Source: Streptomyces sp. PT12
GTDB lineage: Bacteria; Actinomycetota; Actinomycetes; Streptomycetales; Streptomycetaceae
NCBI RefSeq assembly: GCF_003311645.1
Contig: NZ_QEST01000129.1
Location: 62,001 to 126,000, forward strand
Length of the DNA: 64,000 bases
Direction of reading: 5' to 3'
Under the pieces are notes generated by a model. It made no database searches. It saw nothing but the letters and a program-made list of their open reading frames with translations, and was not told where the DNA came from. Shown in pieces: positions 16,908 through 26,441 of this stretch. The first letter of the stretch is position 1. Every line of letters begins with the position of its first letter. Made by a program: the position numbers and the translations under genes.

Positions 16908-17816
16908 ATGTCCACCGAGTTCGATTCGCTGACCACCGAGGCGTACCGGCCCGAGCTGGCGGAGATCGACCAGCTGCCCACGCTCGACATCGCCCGCACC
17001 ATGAACGCCGGGGACGCCACGGTGCCCGGCGCCGTCGCCGCGCAGCTGCCGCGCATCGCCGCCGCCATCGACGCCGCCGCCGCCCGCATGGCCCGCGGCG
17101 GGCGGCTGCTCTACCTGGGCGCCGGAACGGCCGGACGCCTCGGCGTGCTCGACGCCAGCGAGTGCCCGCCGACGTTCAACACCGACCCCGGCGAGGTCGT
17201 CGGCCTCATCGCGGGCGGCCCCCCCGCGCTGATCTCCGCCGTCGAGGGCGCCGAGGACAGCAAGGAGCTCGCGGCGGCCGACCTGCGCGCCCGGGGCCTC
17301 ACCGCGGACGACGTGGTGGTGGGCGTCTCGGCCTCGGGCCGCACCCCGTACGCCGTCGGCGCGGTCGAGCACGCGAGGGCGGCGGGGGCGCTGACGATCG
17401 GCCTGTCGTGCAACGCGGGCTCGCCGCTCGGCGCGGCGGCCGAGTTCGGCATCGAGATCGTCGTGGGGCCCGAGCTGATCACCGGCTCGACCCGCCTCAA
17501 GGCGGGCACCGCGCAGAAGCTCGTGCTCAACATGATCTCGACGATCAGCATGATCAGGCTCGGCAAGACCTACGGGAACCTGATGGTCGACGTCAGGGCG
17601 TCCAACGAGAAGCTGCGCGCCCGTTCACGCCGCATCGTCCAGCTGGCCACCGGCGCGCCCGACGACGTGATCGAGTCCGCGCTCACCGCCACGGGCGGCG
17701 AGGTCAAGCACGCGATCCTGACGATCCTCGGCGACGTGGACGCGCCGACCGCCGACCGCCTGCTGAGCGAGTCCCGCGGCCACCTGCGGGCCGCCCTCGC
17801 GGCGACCCGAGGCTGA
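16908..17816 (+). CDS. murQ: N-acetylmuramic acid 6-phosphate etherase
   Basis: 302 aa from ATG 16908 (MSTEFDSLTTEAYRPELAE). Cleaves the lactyl ether of MurNAc-6-phosphate to give GlcNAc-6-phosphate and D-lactate in peptidoglycan recycling. SIS fold with the diagnostic stretch RLLYLGAGTAGRLGVLDASE followed by CPPTFNTDP, the ISAVEGAEDSK segment, VGVSASGRTPYAVGAVEHAR, and TRLKAGTAQKLVLNMISTI. Length is as expected. Co-transcribed with murR. The product GlcNAc-6-phosphate feeds the nagA enzyme encoded at 28940, so the two loci in this window are connected metabolically. Confidence 0.96.
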   Translation: MSTEFDSLTTEAYRPELAEIDQLPTLDIARTMNAGDATVPGAVAAQLPRIAAAIDAAAARMARGGRLLYLGAGTAGRLGVLDASECPPTFNTDPGEVVGLIAGGPPALISAVEGAEDSKELAAADLRARGLTADDVVVGVSASGRTPYAVGAVEHARAAGALTIGLSCNAGSPLGAAAEFGIEIVVGPELITGSTRLKAGTAQKLVLNMISTISMIRLGKTYGNLMVDVRASNEKLRARSRRIVQLATGAPDDVIESALTATGGEVKHAILTILGDVDAPTADRLLSESRGHLRAALAATRG

Positions 17817-17872
17817 ACGCGCCTCCTCGGGCGCCTCGGGCGAACGCGTCCCCCGAGGCCGAACGCGTCCCC

Positions 17873-18358
17873 TCAGGCGGCCCGGCGCCGCAGCAGCCCG
17901 CGCCGCGCGGGCATCGCCTCGTACGCCATGGCCGTGGTCGCGCCGTAGATCAGGTGCGGAACGATGTCCGACACCCAGCCGCGCGTGCCCCAGCTGGTCG
18001 GCTTGGTCACGCCGAGCGAGGCGGCTGGCACGTCGCTGCCCGCCATCGCCGCGGCCCCGAGCGCGGGCCCCGCGAGCCAGCGCGGCATCTTTCCGCCGCG
18101 GTCCCGCATCGCCCCGTAGGCGGCACCCACGGCGAGCCCCGTCGCGTAGCCGAACAGCGCGCCCATGGCCGTCTCGCGGTTGGGCCCGTGCGCGGCGTCG
18201 CCCGGGCTGATCCCCGTCCGGTACGCCAGCTCGCCGACGACCTCGTCGGGGGTGCCGCTCGCGGGCCTGCCGCGGATCAGCATGTCGCCGTAGGTGGTGA
18301 TGTTCAGGGCCGTGGTCCCGGCCGCACCGGCCAGCAGACCCTTGGTGATCGCGTGCAT
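17873..18358 (-). CDS. Hypothetical membrane protein
   Basis: 161 aa from ATG 18358 (MHAITKGLLAGAAGTTALN). At least three hydrophobic, glycine-rich stretches (LLAGAAGTTALNITTYGDML, ALFGYATGLAVGAAYGAM, and WLAGPALGAAAMAG), then GWVSDIVPHLIYGATTAMAYEA. The pattern of Gly-rich helices with a conserved H in VPHLIYG fits small actinobacterial integral membrane proteins of unknown function. It converges on murQ and lies upstream, on the same strand, of no obvious partner. The preceding GGAGGATTC is a good ribosome site. Confidence 0.75.
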   Translation of the reverse strand: MHAITKGLLAGAAGTTALNITTYGDMLIRGRPASGTPDEVVGELAYRTGISPGDAAHGPNRETAMGALFGYATGLAVGAAYGAMRDRGGKMPRWLAGPALGAAAMAGSDVPAASLGVTKPTSWGTRGWVSDIVPHLIYGATTAMAYEAMPARRGLLRRRAA

Positions 18359-18450
18359 GGACGAATCCTCCAGGAACCCCCGTGTCCCCCACCGCTCACG
18401 CGGTGCCGAGTACCCGCCCGCCCCACCGGGACACGCGCCCGGGCATGCCG

Positions 18451-18480
18451 AAGGGCGGCACCCCGGGGGGTACCGCCCTT
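18451..18480 (-). terminator. Hairpin downstream of groEL2
   Basis: AAGGGCGG and CCGCCCTT form the outer arms, with ACCCC/GGGGG extending the stem, 21 bp past the groEL stop codon (minus strand). No T-run, as usual in Streptomyces. Confidence 0.7.
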
Positions 18481-18501
18481 GGCACGCGGGTGCGAGGGGA
18501 C

Positions 18502-20283
<1,782 letters not shown>

Positions 20284-20288
20284 CGCCA

Positions 20289-20317
20289 TGATTAGCACTC
20301 TCCCCCTGAGAGTGCAA
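20289..20317 (-). promoter_or_regulatory. groEL2 promoter
   Basis: On the minus strand TTGCAC (20317-20312), 17 bp, then TAATCA (20294-20289) make a near-consensus housekeeping promoter that overlaps CIRCE B, as expected for HrcA repression. The transcript would have a leader of about 150 bases. Confidence 0.75.
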
Positions 20318-20318
20318 G
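20292..20318. promoter_or_regulatory. CIRCE element B (HrcA operator)
   Basis: TTAGCACTC, nine bases, GAGTGCAAG: a perfect left arm and a right arm with its last three bases degenerate, because they also form the promoter -35. Lies 8 bp from CIRCE A; the inner arms of A and B form a further inverted repeat. Confidence 0.88.
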
Positions 20319-20361
20319 CGCGACCCCAGGGGCGGCCGGTCGGGCGAGGTCCATGCACGCC

Positions 20362-20400
20362 GCAGGGCCCGCGCCCCCGTGGCGGGGGTGCGGGCCCTGC
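20362..20400 (-). terminator. Strong hairpin downstream of cspA
   Basis: Arms GCAGGGCCCGC-GCCCCC and GGGGG-T-GCGGGCCCTGC around GTGGC, 26 bp after the cspA stop on the minus strand. Separates cspA from groEL2. Confidence 0.8.
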
Positions 20401-20425
20401 GTGACGCCGCGGTACGGTCGGCGGT

Positions 20426-20629
20426 TCAGGCGGTCACTCGGACCATGTCGGCCTGTGGACCTTTCTGTCCCTGCGAGATCTCGAACTCGACCCGCTGTCC
20501 CTCTTCCAGAGTGCGGTAGCCGTCCATCTGAATCGCGCTGTAGTGGACGAACACGTCCGCACCACCGTCTACCGCGATGAAGCCGTAGCCCTTCTCCGCG
20601 TTGAACCACTTGACGGTGCCCTGAGCCAT
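20426..20629 (-). CDS. cspA: Cold-shock protein (CspA family)
   Basis: 67 aa from ATG 20629 ([18 protein letters not shown]). Single OB-fold cold-shock domain with both RNA-binding motifs, KGYGFI (RNP1) and VFVHYSAI (RNP2), and the end [10 protein letters not shown]. Binds single-stranded RNA and DNA and acts as an RNA chaperone. GGGGAG and AGGA precede the ATG. A candidate promoter about 125 bp upstream leaves a long leader, as is common for csp genes. It sits alone between groEL2 and the thrC operon; being next to a heat-shock gene has no clear functional meaning. Confidence 0.96.
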   Translation of the reverse strand: MAQGTVKWFNAEKGYGFIAVDGGADVFVHYSAIQMDGYRTLEEGQRVEFEISQGQKGPQADMVRVTA

Positions 20630-20752
20630 TCCTAACTCCCCATTTTGCTGGCCCTTTCACGAGACCGCACTTCGCGGGCCCGGGTCAGACCTCTCAGACC
20701 CCACCCCCCCGGCGGTCGGGGGGTGTGCGCCGGAACGCGTCGACCGCCGCTG

Positions 20753-20780
20753 AATGTATCTGGACGGACGCCCAGTGCAA
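20753..20780 (-). promoter_or_regulatory. Candidate cspA promoter
   Basis: On the minus strand TTGCAC (20780-20775), 16 bp, then TACATT (20758-20753). Predicted start near 20746, giving a leader of about 117 bases. Confidence 0.55.
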
Positions 20781-21012
20781 CAGGTCATTCGAGGGAGAAT
20801 TCTTGGAGCCACAGAACGGGCAAAGGGCTCAAAATATATGAAACATGAATCTTTTCCCGTGCCCTAAAAGTGCCAACCCGACAATTGGTGCACCCAATCC
20901 GAGCATATTCTTTGCGTCGCTGTCGCGAATTCACATGCGAGTGGCGCACGTGCGCGGCGTTGCGGGGAAGGAACGGGCCGCCGGGCGGCCCCGCCACTCT
21001 AGCGCCCCGGAG

Positions 21013-21060
21013 GGGGCCCGCCGCCCCGAACGCCCGGAGGCGGCGGGGGCGGCGGGCCCC
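21013..21060 (-). terminator. Long hairpin downstream of the thrC-sulfur carrier operon
   Basis: Perfect 15-bp arms GGGGCCCGCCGCCCC (21013-21027) and GGGGCGGCGGGCCCC (21046-21060) with an 18-base loop, 8 bp past the stop of the sulfur-carrier gene. Confidence 0.8.
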
Positions 21061-21068
21061 GCGGAATG

Positions 21069-21344
21069 TCAGCCTCCGGCGACCGCGGGGATGATCGAGA
21101 CCCCCGCTCCCTCGGGCGTGGCCGTGCCGAGGCCATCGGCGAAACGGACGTCGTCGTCGTTCACGTACACGTTCACGAAGCGGCGCAGCTTGCCCTCGTC
21201 GTCGAGCACCCGCGCGGCGATCCCCTTGTGGTGCGCCTCCAGGTCGGCGAGCACCTCGCCGAGCGTCGCGCCCTCGGCGGAGACCTCCGCCTGACCGTCG
21301 GTGTACGTGCGCAGGATGGTCGGTATGCGGACAGTTACGCTCAT
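21069..21344 (-). CDS. ThiS/MoaD-family sulfur carrier protein
   Basis: 91 aa from ATG 21344 (MSVTVRIPTILRTYTDGQAE). Ubiquitin-like beta-grasp fold with LGEVLADLEAHHKGIAARVLDDEG, FVNVYVNDDDVRF and a C-terminal ...VSIIPAVAGG; the terminal Gly-Gly is adenylated and thiocarboxylated in this family. Its ATG overlaps the thrC stop by 4 bp, so it is coupled to threonine synthase. Proteins of this kind in actinobacteria (CysO-like) carry sulfur for cysteine synthesis. Its place in a SAM-riboswitch operon supports a sulfur amino-acid role, although the cognate cysteine synthase and Mec+ hydrolase are not adjacent. Confidence 0.92.
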   Translation of the reverse strand: MSVTVRIPTILRTYTDGQAEVSAEGATLGEVLADLEAHHKGIAARVLDDEGKLRRFVNVYVNDDDVRFADGLGTATPEGAGVSIIPAVAGG

Positions 21345-22663
21345 GATGCGAGGCCAGCCTCTCGGAACGAGTCGAGGTTCGGTCGGATGATGGCGGTGGG
21401 GCCGGTGGTCGGGGCCACCGCGTCCAGGGTCTTGAGGCCGTCGCCCGTGTTGAGGACGACCGTCGTGAGCGACGGGTCGAGCGCGCCCGCCTCGATCAGC
21501 TTGCGCGTCACGCCCACGGTCACCCCGCCCGCGGTCTCCGCGAAGATGCCCTCGGTGCGGGCGAGCAGCTTGATCGCGTCGACGATCTCGGGGTCGCTCA
21601 CGTCCTCGACCGCGCCCCCGGTGCGCCGGGCGATGTCCAGCACATAGGGCCCGTCCGCGGGGTTGCCGATCGCGAGCGACTTGGCGATGGTGTCGGGGCG
21701 AACGGGCCTGACCACCTCGTGACCGGCCTTGAACGCCTGGGACACCGGCGAGCAGCCCGCGGCCTGGGCGCCGAAGATCTTGTAGGGCTTCTCCTCGACC
21801 AGCCCCGTGGCGATCAGCTCGCGCAGCCCCTTGTCGATCTTGGTGAGCTGGGACCCCGAGGCGATCGGGACCACGAGCTGGTCGGGCAGCCGCCAGCCCA
21901 GCTGCTCGCAGATCTCGTACGCCAGCGTCTTGGAGCCCTCGGCGTAGTACGGGCGGAGGTTGACGTTGACGAAGCCCCAGCCCTCGCCCGCGGGGTCGCC
22001 GATGAGCTCGCTGCAGAAGCGGTTGACGTCGTCGTAGGTGCCCTCGATGCCGACCACGTCGCCGCCGTATACGGCCGCCATGACGACCTTGCCCTGTTCG
22101 AGGTCGTGCGGGATGAAGACGCAGGAGCGCAGGCCCGCCCGCGCGGCGGCGGCGCCGACGGCGCCCGCGAGGTTGCCGGTGGACGAGCAGGAGAGCGTGG
22201 TGAAGCCGAAGGCGCGGGCCGCCTCGACGGCGTTGGCCACCACGCGGTCCTTGAACGAGTGCGTGGGGTTCCCCGAGTCGTCCTTGACATACAGGCCGCC
22301 CGTCACGCCGAGCTCGGCGGCGAGCCGGTCGGCCTTGACGAGCTGGGTCCAGCCGGGGGCGAGGTTGGGCTTGTCGGCGACGTCGGCGGGCACGGGGAGC
22401 AGCGGCGCGTAACGCCAGATGCTCGGGGGGCCCGCCTCAATGCGGCGGCGCAGGCCCTCGGGGTCGCCGAGCGGGAGGTCGTAGGCCGCTTCGAGCGGCC
22501 CGAAACAGCTCGTACACGCGAAGGCGGGGGCCAGCGGGAAGCGCTCCCCGCACTCGCGGCACGAGAGCGCCGACGCGGGCCCGAGATCGACGGGCGTGGA
22601 TGTGCCGGGGGAGGTATCGGAGGTGGACGTTCCGGTGGAAGCGGCTGCTGCCAGGACAGACAT
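21341..22663 (-). CDS. thrC: Threonine synthase
   Basis: 440 aa from ATG 22663 (MSVLAAAASTGTSTSDTSP). PLP enzyme converting O-phosphohomoserine to threonine. Ser/Thr-rich N-terminal about 25 residues precede a Cys4-type knuckle (LSCRECGERF and FACTSCFGPLE). The PLP lysine is in NPTHSFKDRVVANAVEAA; LSCSSTGNLAGAVGAAAA follows, and the phosphate-binding and C-terminal parts NTGDGLKTLDAV complete it. It leads a two-gene operon with the sulfur carrier and follows a SAM-I riboswitch at 22682-22842. Homoserine is the branch point between methionine and threonine, so SAM control of the competing branch is plausible. Confidence 0.95.
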   Translation of the reverse strand: MSVLAAAASTGTSTSDTSPGTSTPVDLGPASALSCRECGERFPLAPAFACTSCFGPLEAAYDLPLGDPEGLRRRIEAGPPSIWRYAPLLPVPADVADKPNLAPGWTQLVKADRLAAELGVTGGLYVKDDSGNPTHSFKDRVVANAVEAARAFGFTTLSCSSTGNLAGAVGAAAARAGLRSCVFIPHDLEQGKVVMAAVYGGDVVGIEGTYDDVNRFCSELIGDPAGEGWGFVNVNLRPYYAEGSKTLAYEICEQLGWRLPDQLVVPIASGSQLTKIDKGLRELIATGLVEEKPYKIFGAQAAGCSPVSQAFKAGHEVVRPVRPDTIAKSLAIGNPADGPYVLDIARRTGGAVEDVSDPEIVDAIKLLARTEGIFAETAGGVTVGVTRKLIEAGALDPSLTTVVLNTGDGLKTLDAVAPTTGPTAIIRPNLDSFREAGLAS

Positions 22664-22681
22664 GGGTGCGAGGCCCCTCTC

Positions 22682-22842
22682 CTCATCTTCCCCGCGACGT
22701 CTCTCGCCGCGGGCCGGAATTGGCACCTTCCCCACCGGTGGTCGCGCGAAGGACGGTCGACGATGACCGTCTCGGATGGCGAGATCCGGCGGAAGGGTTG
22801 CCGGGGCTTCAACGGGCCGTTCCCTCTGCCCCTCTGGATGAG
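22682..22842 (-). ncRNA. SAM-I (S-box) riboswitch upstream of thrC
   Basis: Reading the minus strand from 22842: P1 strand CTCATC, then CAGAGGGGCAGAGGGAACGG, CCCGTTGAAGCCCCGGCAACC, a variable P3/P4 arm with inverted repeat GACGGTC/GACCGTC, GGAAGGTGCCAATTCCGGCC, GCGGCGAGAGACGTCGC, and P1 partner GATGAG (22687-22682). All S-box signatures are present: GAGGGA, GGCCC, TGAAGCCC-GGCAACC, and GGTGCCAATTCC. No terminator with a T-run follows; the P1 3' strand runs into GAGGAGAGGGG, the probable ribosome site region, so translational control of thrC is likely. It is only 18 bases from the ATG. Confidence 0.92.
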
Positions 22843-23087
22843 CTGTATGAAGTTGTCCACTGCCGGGCCCAGGCATCGGCCCCCCGATATGCGGAGGACA
22901 CCTGGGCTGTTCAAGACTGTAACGGACGGCCCGCACAATGGCCCGGGCCGTCCGATCCGCGAGACAGCGCGGGAGACCACGGGAATCGACGCAGAAACCT
23001 GCCAGCGTTGGGTTCGGACTCCGCCAGGAAGGGGCAGATACGGCCATACAGGTTAAATGTGGCCGAACGCGAACAGGAGCGACATTC

Positions 23088-24053
23088 GTGCTGGAAGAGG
23101 CTAAGGAGTGGCTGAGCCGCCGGTCCTGGGAAGCCGCTGACCGCCCGCTGCCGCAGCTGTTGGACGCGAAGCGGGCAGCTGGAGCGGCCGGCAGCATCAG
23201 CGTGGTCCTCCCCGCGCTGAACGAAGAGGCGACCGTGGGCGCCATCGTGGAAACGCTCCGGCGTGACCTGATGGAGGACGTGCCACTGATCGACGAACTG
23301 ATGGTGGTGGACTCGGGGTCCACCGACCGCACATCGGAGGTGGCCGCCGCGGCGGGCGCGAAGGTCGTTCACCGCGACGAGATCCTGCCGAGAGTGCCGA
23401 CCGTGCAGGGCAAGGGCGAGGTGCTGTGGCGCTCGTTGCTGGCCACCAGCGGCGAGATCATCTGCTTTGTGGACGCGGACCTGCGTGACTTCGAGTCACG
23501 GTTCGTCTACGGGATCCTCGGCCCGCTGCTCACCGAGCCCGACGTGCAGCTGGTCAAGGCGATGTACGACCGCCCGCTCGGCGACAACCCCACGGGCGCC
23601 CGCCAGGGCGGCCGGGTCACCGAGCTGGTCGCGCGCCCCCTGCTGAACCTGCACTGGCCCCAGCTGGCCGGTGTGGTCCAGCCGCTGGGCGGGGAGTACG
23701 CGGCCCGCCGCTCGCTCCTCGAGCGGCTGCCGTTCCCCGTCGGGTACGGCGTGGAGCTCGGGATGCTGATCGACACGCTGCACCTCGCGGGCCTCGACGC
23801 CCTCGGCCAGGTCGACGTGGGCGTGCGCAAGCACCGCCACCAGGACGGCCAGGCGCTCGGCAGGATGGCCGCGGCGATCCTGCGGACCGCCCAGAGCAGG
23901 CTGCCGGGGTCCGTCATGCCCATCCGCCTCGGGCTGACCCAGTTCGAGCGGACGGACGACGGCGGGTTCGCGCCGCAGACGCACCCGATCGACGCGGACG
24001 AACGCCCGCCGATGGCCACCGTTCCCGAGTACGCCGTGCGCAGGGCTGCCTGA
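23088..24053 (+). CDS. gpgS: Glucosyl-3-phosphoglycerate synthase
   Basis: 321 aa from GTG 23088 (VLEEAKEWLSRRSWEAADR), with AGGAG 8 bases upstream; a longer frame exists but is atypical. GT81 enzyme transferring glucose from a nucleotide sugar to 3-phosphoglycerate, the first step to glucosylglycerate and related lipopolysaccharide precursors. Motifs: SVVLPALNEEATVGAIVETL, MVVDSGSTDRTSEVAAAAGA, the DxD-like FVDADLRDFESRFV, and acceptor-loop GYGVELGMLIDTL. It is followed on the same strand by otsA, so compatible-solute synthesis is grouped. A leader of 245 bp separates it from the thrC riboswitch. Confidence 0.92.
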   Translation: MLEEAKEWLSRRSWEAADRPLPQLLDAKRAAGAAGSISVVLPALNEEATVGAIVETLRRDLMEDVPLIDELMVVDSGSTDRTSEVAAAAGAKVVHRDEILPRVPTVQGKGEVLWRSLLATSGEIICFVDADLRDFESRFVYGILGPLLTEPDVQLVKAMYDRPLGDNPTGARQGGRVTELVARPLLNLHWPQLAGVVQPLGGEYAARRSLLERLPFPVGYGVELGMLIDTLHLAGLDALGQVDVGVRKHRHQDGQALGRMAAAILRTAQSRLPGSVMPIRLGLTQFERTDDGGFAPQTHPIDADERPPMATVPEYAVRRAA

Positions 24054-24095
24054 ATGCGCGAGCTGGCCCGCGCCGGCGAGCTGGCCCGAACCAGT

Positions 24096-24130
24096 GAAAC
24101 GTGCGCACGCTGTGACAGGGCACACGTTTC
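24096..24130. promoter_or_regulatory. Inverted repeat upstream of otsA
   Basis: GAAACGTG (24096-24103) and CACGTTTC (24123-24130) frame a 19-base loop that contains TGTGACA. A TAGCCT -10-like hexamer follows 18 bp later. Could be an operator for otsA or the end of the gpgS transcript; no regulator is implied. Confidence 0.4.
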
Positions 24131-24160
24131 GCGCCGCATGGGATTGGCTAGCCTCCGCGC

Positions 24161-25582
24161 GTGACGGGACAGGTGCTGGTCGCGTCGAACCGCGGCCCCG
24201 TGAGCTACACGCTGGGCGACGACGGCTCGCTCACCGCCAGGCGTGGCGGTGGCGGCCTGGTCTCGGGGCTGAGCGCGCTCGGCCCAGGCGCCGGGACGTG
24301 GGTGTGCGCCGCGCTCGGCGACGGCGACCGGGAGGCCGCCCGCCGCTCAGGGCCCCGCCTCGACCCCGCCGACACGGGCGGTCAGGCGGTCAGGATGCTC
24401 GACATCCCGCCCCTCACCTTCGACGCCGCGTACAACGGCATCGCCAACTCCGTGCTGTGGTTCGTCCATCACCTGCTGTACCAGACGCCGTTCGAGCCGG
24501 TCTTCGACGCCGACTTCGAGGCGCGCTGGGCCGACTACCGCGCGTACAACGCCGCCTTCGCCGGGGCGCTCGCCGACGAGGCGGAGCCGGGGGCGGCCGT
24601 GCTGGTGCAGGACTACCACCTCTCGCTCGTCCCCGGGCTGCTGCGCGAGCTGCGGCCCGATGTGCGGGTGGGCCACTTCTCGCACACGCCGTGGGCGCCG
24701 CCCGAGCTGTTCCGGGTGCTGCCCGACGCGGTGGCGCGCGAGGTGCTGCTCGGCATCCTGGGCGCCGACCGCGCGGCGTTCCTGACCCGGCGCTGGGCGG
24801 ACGCGTTCGCGGCGTGCTGCGCGGACGCGCTCGGCGCCGAGGTCACGGGCGAGGGCGTGACGCTCGATGGGCGCACCACGCGCCTCGGGGTCCACGGGCT
24901 CGGCGCGGACGGCGACTTCCTGCGGGAGCGGGCGTTCCGTCCCGACGTGGACGAGCGCCTCGCCGCGCTGCGCGAGCAGGTCGGCGACCGCAGGACGATC
25001 GTGCGCGTGGACCGCACCGAGCTGTCGAAGAACATCGTGCGCGGCCTGCTGGCCTACCGGCGGCTGCTGACCGACAGGCCGCGGTGGCGCGGGCGCGTGA
25101 CGCACGTGGCGTTCGCCTATCCCTCGCGCCAGGACCTGGCCGTCTACCGCGACTACACCGCCGAGGTCTCGCGGGTCGCCGACGAGATCAACGCCGCGTT
25201 CGGCGCCGATGGCTGGACGCCCGTGGTGCTGCATGTGAAGGACGACTTCGCGCGTTCGCTCGCCGCCTACCGGATGGCGGACGTGGCCCTGGTGAACCCC
25301 ATCCGCGACGGCATGAACCTCGTCGCCAAGGAGGTCCCCGTCATCTCCGAGCGCGGCTGCGCGCTCGTGCTGTCGCGCGAGGCGGGCGCCGCGGCCGAGC
25401 TCGGCGGCGACGCCCTCCTGGTGAACCCCTACGACATCGCGGGCACCGCCGAGGCACTGCACACGGCGCTCTCGCTGCCGGACGAGGAGCGGCGGGAGCG
25501 CGGCAAGCGGCTGGCCGCCGTCGCCACGGCCCTGCCGCCACGGGCGTGGTTCCTCGACCAGGTCGAGGCGCTGCGGGCGTAG
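24161..25582 (+). CDS. otsA: Alpha,alpha-trehalose-phosphate synthase
   Basis: 473 aa from GTG 24161 (VTGQVLVASNRGPVSYTLG). GT20 enzyme making trehalose 6-phosphate from a nucleotide-glucose donor and glucose 6-phosphate. Typical segments: SNRGPVSY at the start, GGLVSGLSAL, VQDYHLSLVPGLLRELRPDV, HFSHTPWAPPELFRVLPDAV, VDRTELSKNIVRGLLAYRRL, and the donor site NPIRDGMNLVAKEVPVIS. Length is normal. otsB is convergent, 27 bp away, rather than in the same operon. Regulatory inverted repeat upstream at 24096-24130. Confidence 0.96.
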   Translation: MTGQVLVASNRGPVSYTLGDDGSLTARRGGGGLVSGLSALGPGAGTWVCAALGDGDREAARRSGPRLDPADTGGQAVRMLDIPPLTFDAAYNGIANSVLWFVHHLLYQTPFEPVFDADFEARWADYRAYNAAFAGALADEAEPGAAVLVQDYHLSLVPGLLRELRPDVRVGHFSHTPWAPPELFRVLPDAVAREVLLGILGADRAAFLTRRWADAFAACCADALGAEVTGEGVTLDGRTTRLGVHGLGADGDFLRERAFRPDVDERLAALREQVGDRRTIVRVDRTELSKNIVRGLLAYRRLLTDRPRWRGRVTHVAFAYPSRQDLAVYRDYTAEVSRVADEINAAFGADGWTPVVLHVKDDFARSLAAYRMADVALVNPIRDGMNLVAKEVPVISERGCALVLSREAGAAAELGGDALLVNPYDIAGTAEALHTALSLPDEERRERGKRLAAVATALPPRAWFLDQVEALRA

Positions 25583-25609
25583 GGCCCCACTGCGCCCCGA
25601 CCCGGCCGC

Positions 25610-26431
25610 TCAGCCGAAACGGTCGGCCAGGGCCGCCAGGAGACCGGCGATCCCCTCGGGCCCCTCCACCGTCACATCCGTCGCCGCGGCCAGCTCCGCG
25701 ACCTCGGCGCTTCCGCTGCACACGCGCAGGCCCGCCACGCCACGCTCGCGCAGCTCGGCCACCGCGGCGAACGCCGCGAGGTCGCCCAGGTCGTCGCCCC
25801 CGTAGAGGACCGCGCGCGCGTCCGTCTCGCGGACGAGGGCCTTCAGCGCGGCGCCCTTGTCGCTGCCCGGCGGGCGCAGCTCGATGACGAGGCGGCCCGG
25901 CTCGACGGCGAGGCCGTGGCGGGCGGCCAGCGCGGCAAGCGGCTCGCGCAGCGCGGCGAACGCGCCCTCGGGGTCGGGGGCGCGGCGGGTGTGGACGGCG
26001 AGCGCGTTGCCCTTGTCCTCGACGAACGCGCCCGACTCGGCGACCAGCCCAGGGAGTTCGGCACGCGCGGCAATCACGCCCCGGTGCGGGGGCGGGGTGC
26101 TCAGCTCGCCGGTGGCCGCGTCCCAGCGCTCCGCGCCATAGGCGCCGAGCACGACGAGGCCCGCGAGTTCGGGGTGCCCCGCGAAGCCGCCGAGGCGCAC
26201 GGCGACCTCGGCGGGGCGGCCCGTGACGACGGCGACCGCAGCGACCCGCCCCGCCACGCGCGCGAGCGCGGGCACGGCGGCGGGGTGGGGGCGCGCCCGC
26301 TCGGGGTCGGGGACGATGGGGGCGAGCGTGCCGTCGAAGTCGAGGGCGATCAGCGCGCGTTCCGGCTGGTCGAGGAGAGCGGAGAGTCCGGCGCGTCCGG
26401 CGTCCGTGGTGGGTACGGGAAGGCTGCCCAT
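25610..26431 (-). CDS. otsB: Trehalose-6-phosphate phosphatase
   Basis: 273 aa from ATG 26431 (MGSLPVPTTDAGRAGL); AAGG at the optimum spacing favours it over ATG 26437. HAD-superfamily phosphatase: LIALDFDGTLAPIV (nucleophile Asp), AVVTGRPAEVAVRLGG, LGAYGAERWD, GSDKGAALKALVRETDA and LYGGDDLGDLAAFAAV (Mg binding). Removes phosphate from trehalose 6-phosphate made by OtsA. The DUF3263 gene lies just upstream on the same strand (10-bp gap) and is probably in the same transcript. Its promoter would have to lie in or next to the foldback element at 26721-26927. Confidence 0.95.
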   Translation of the reverse strand: MGSLPVPTTDAGRAGLSALLDQPERALIALDFDGTLAPIVPDPERARPHPAAVPALARVAGRVAAVAVVTGRPAEVAVRLGGFAGHPELAGLVVLGAYGAERWDAATGELSTPPPHRGVIAARAELPGLVAESGAFVEDKGNALAVHTRRAPDPEGAFAALREPLAALAARHGLAVEPGRLVIELRPPGSDKGAALKALVRETDARAVLYGGDDLGDLAAFAAVAELRERGVAGLRVCSGSAEVAELAAATDVTVEGPEGIAGLLAALADRFG

Positions 26432-26441
26432 GTACATGACC

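Larger units (their letters stand above)
20630..21068 (-). other. Non-coding gap: cspA leader and promoter, AT-richer tract, operon terminator
   Basis: 438 bp without a gene. It holds the cspA 5' leader (20630-20746), its candidate promoter, a notably AT-rich tract for this genome at about 20815-20935 (for example AAAATATATGAAACATGAAT) with no supported gene, and the moaD-side terminator at 21013-21060. The AT-rich tract could be an upstream activating region. Confidence 0.6.
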
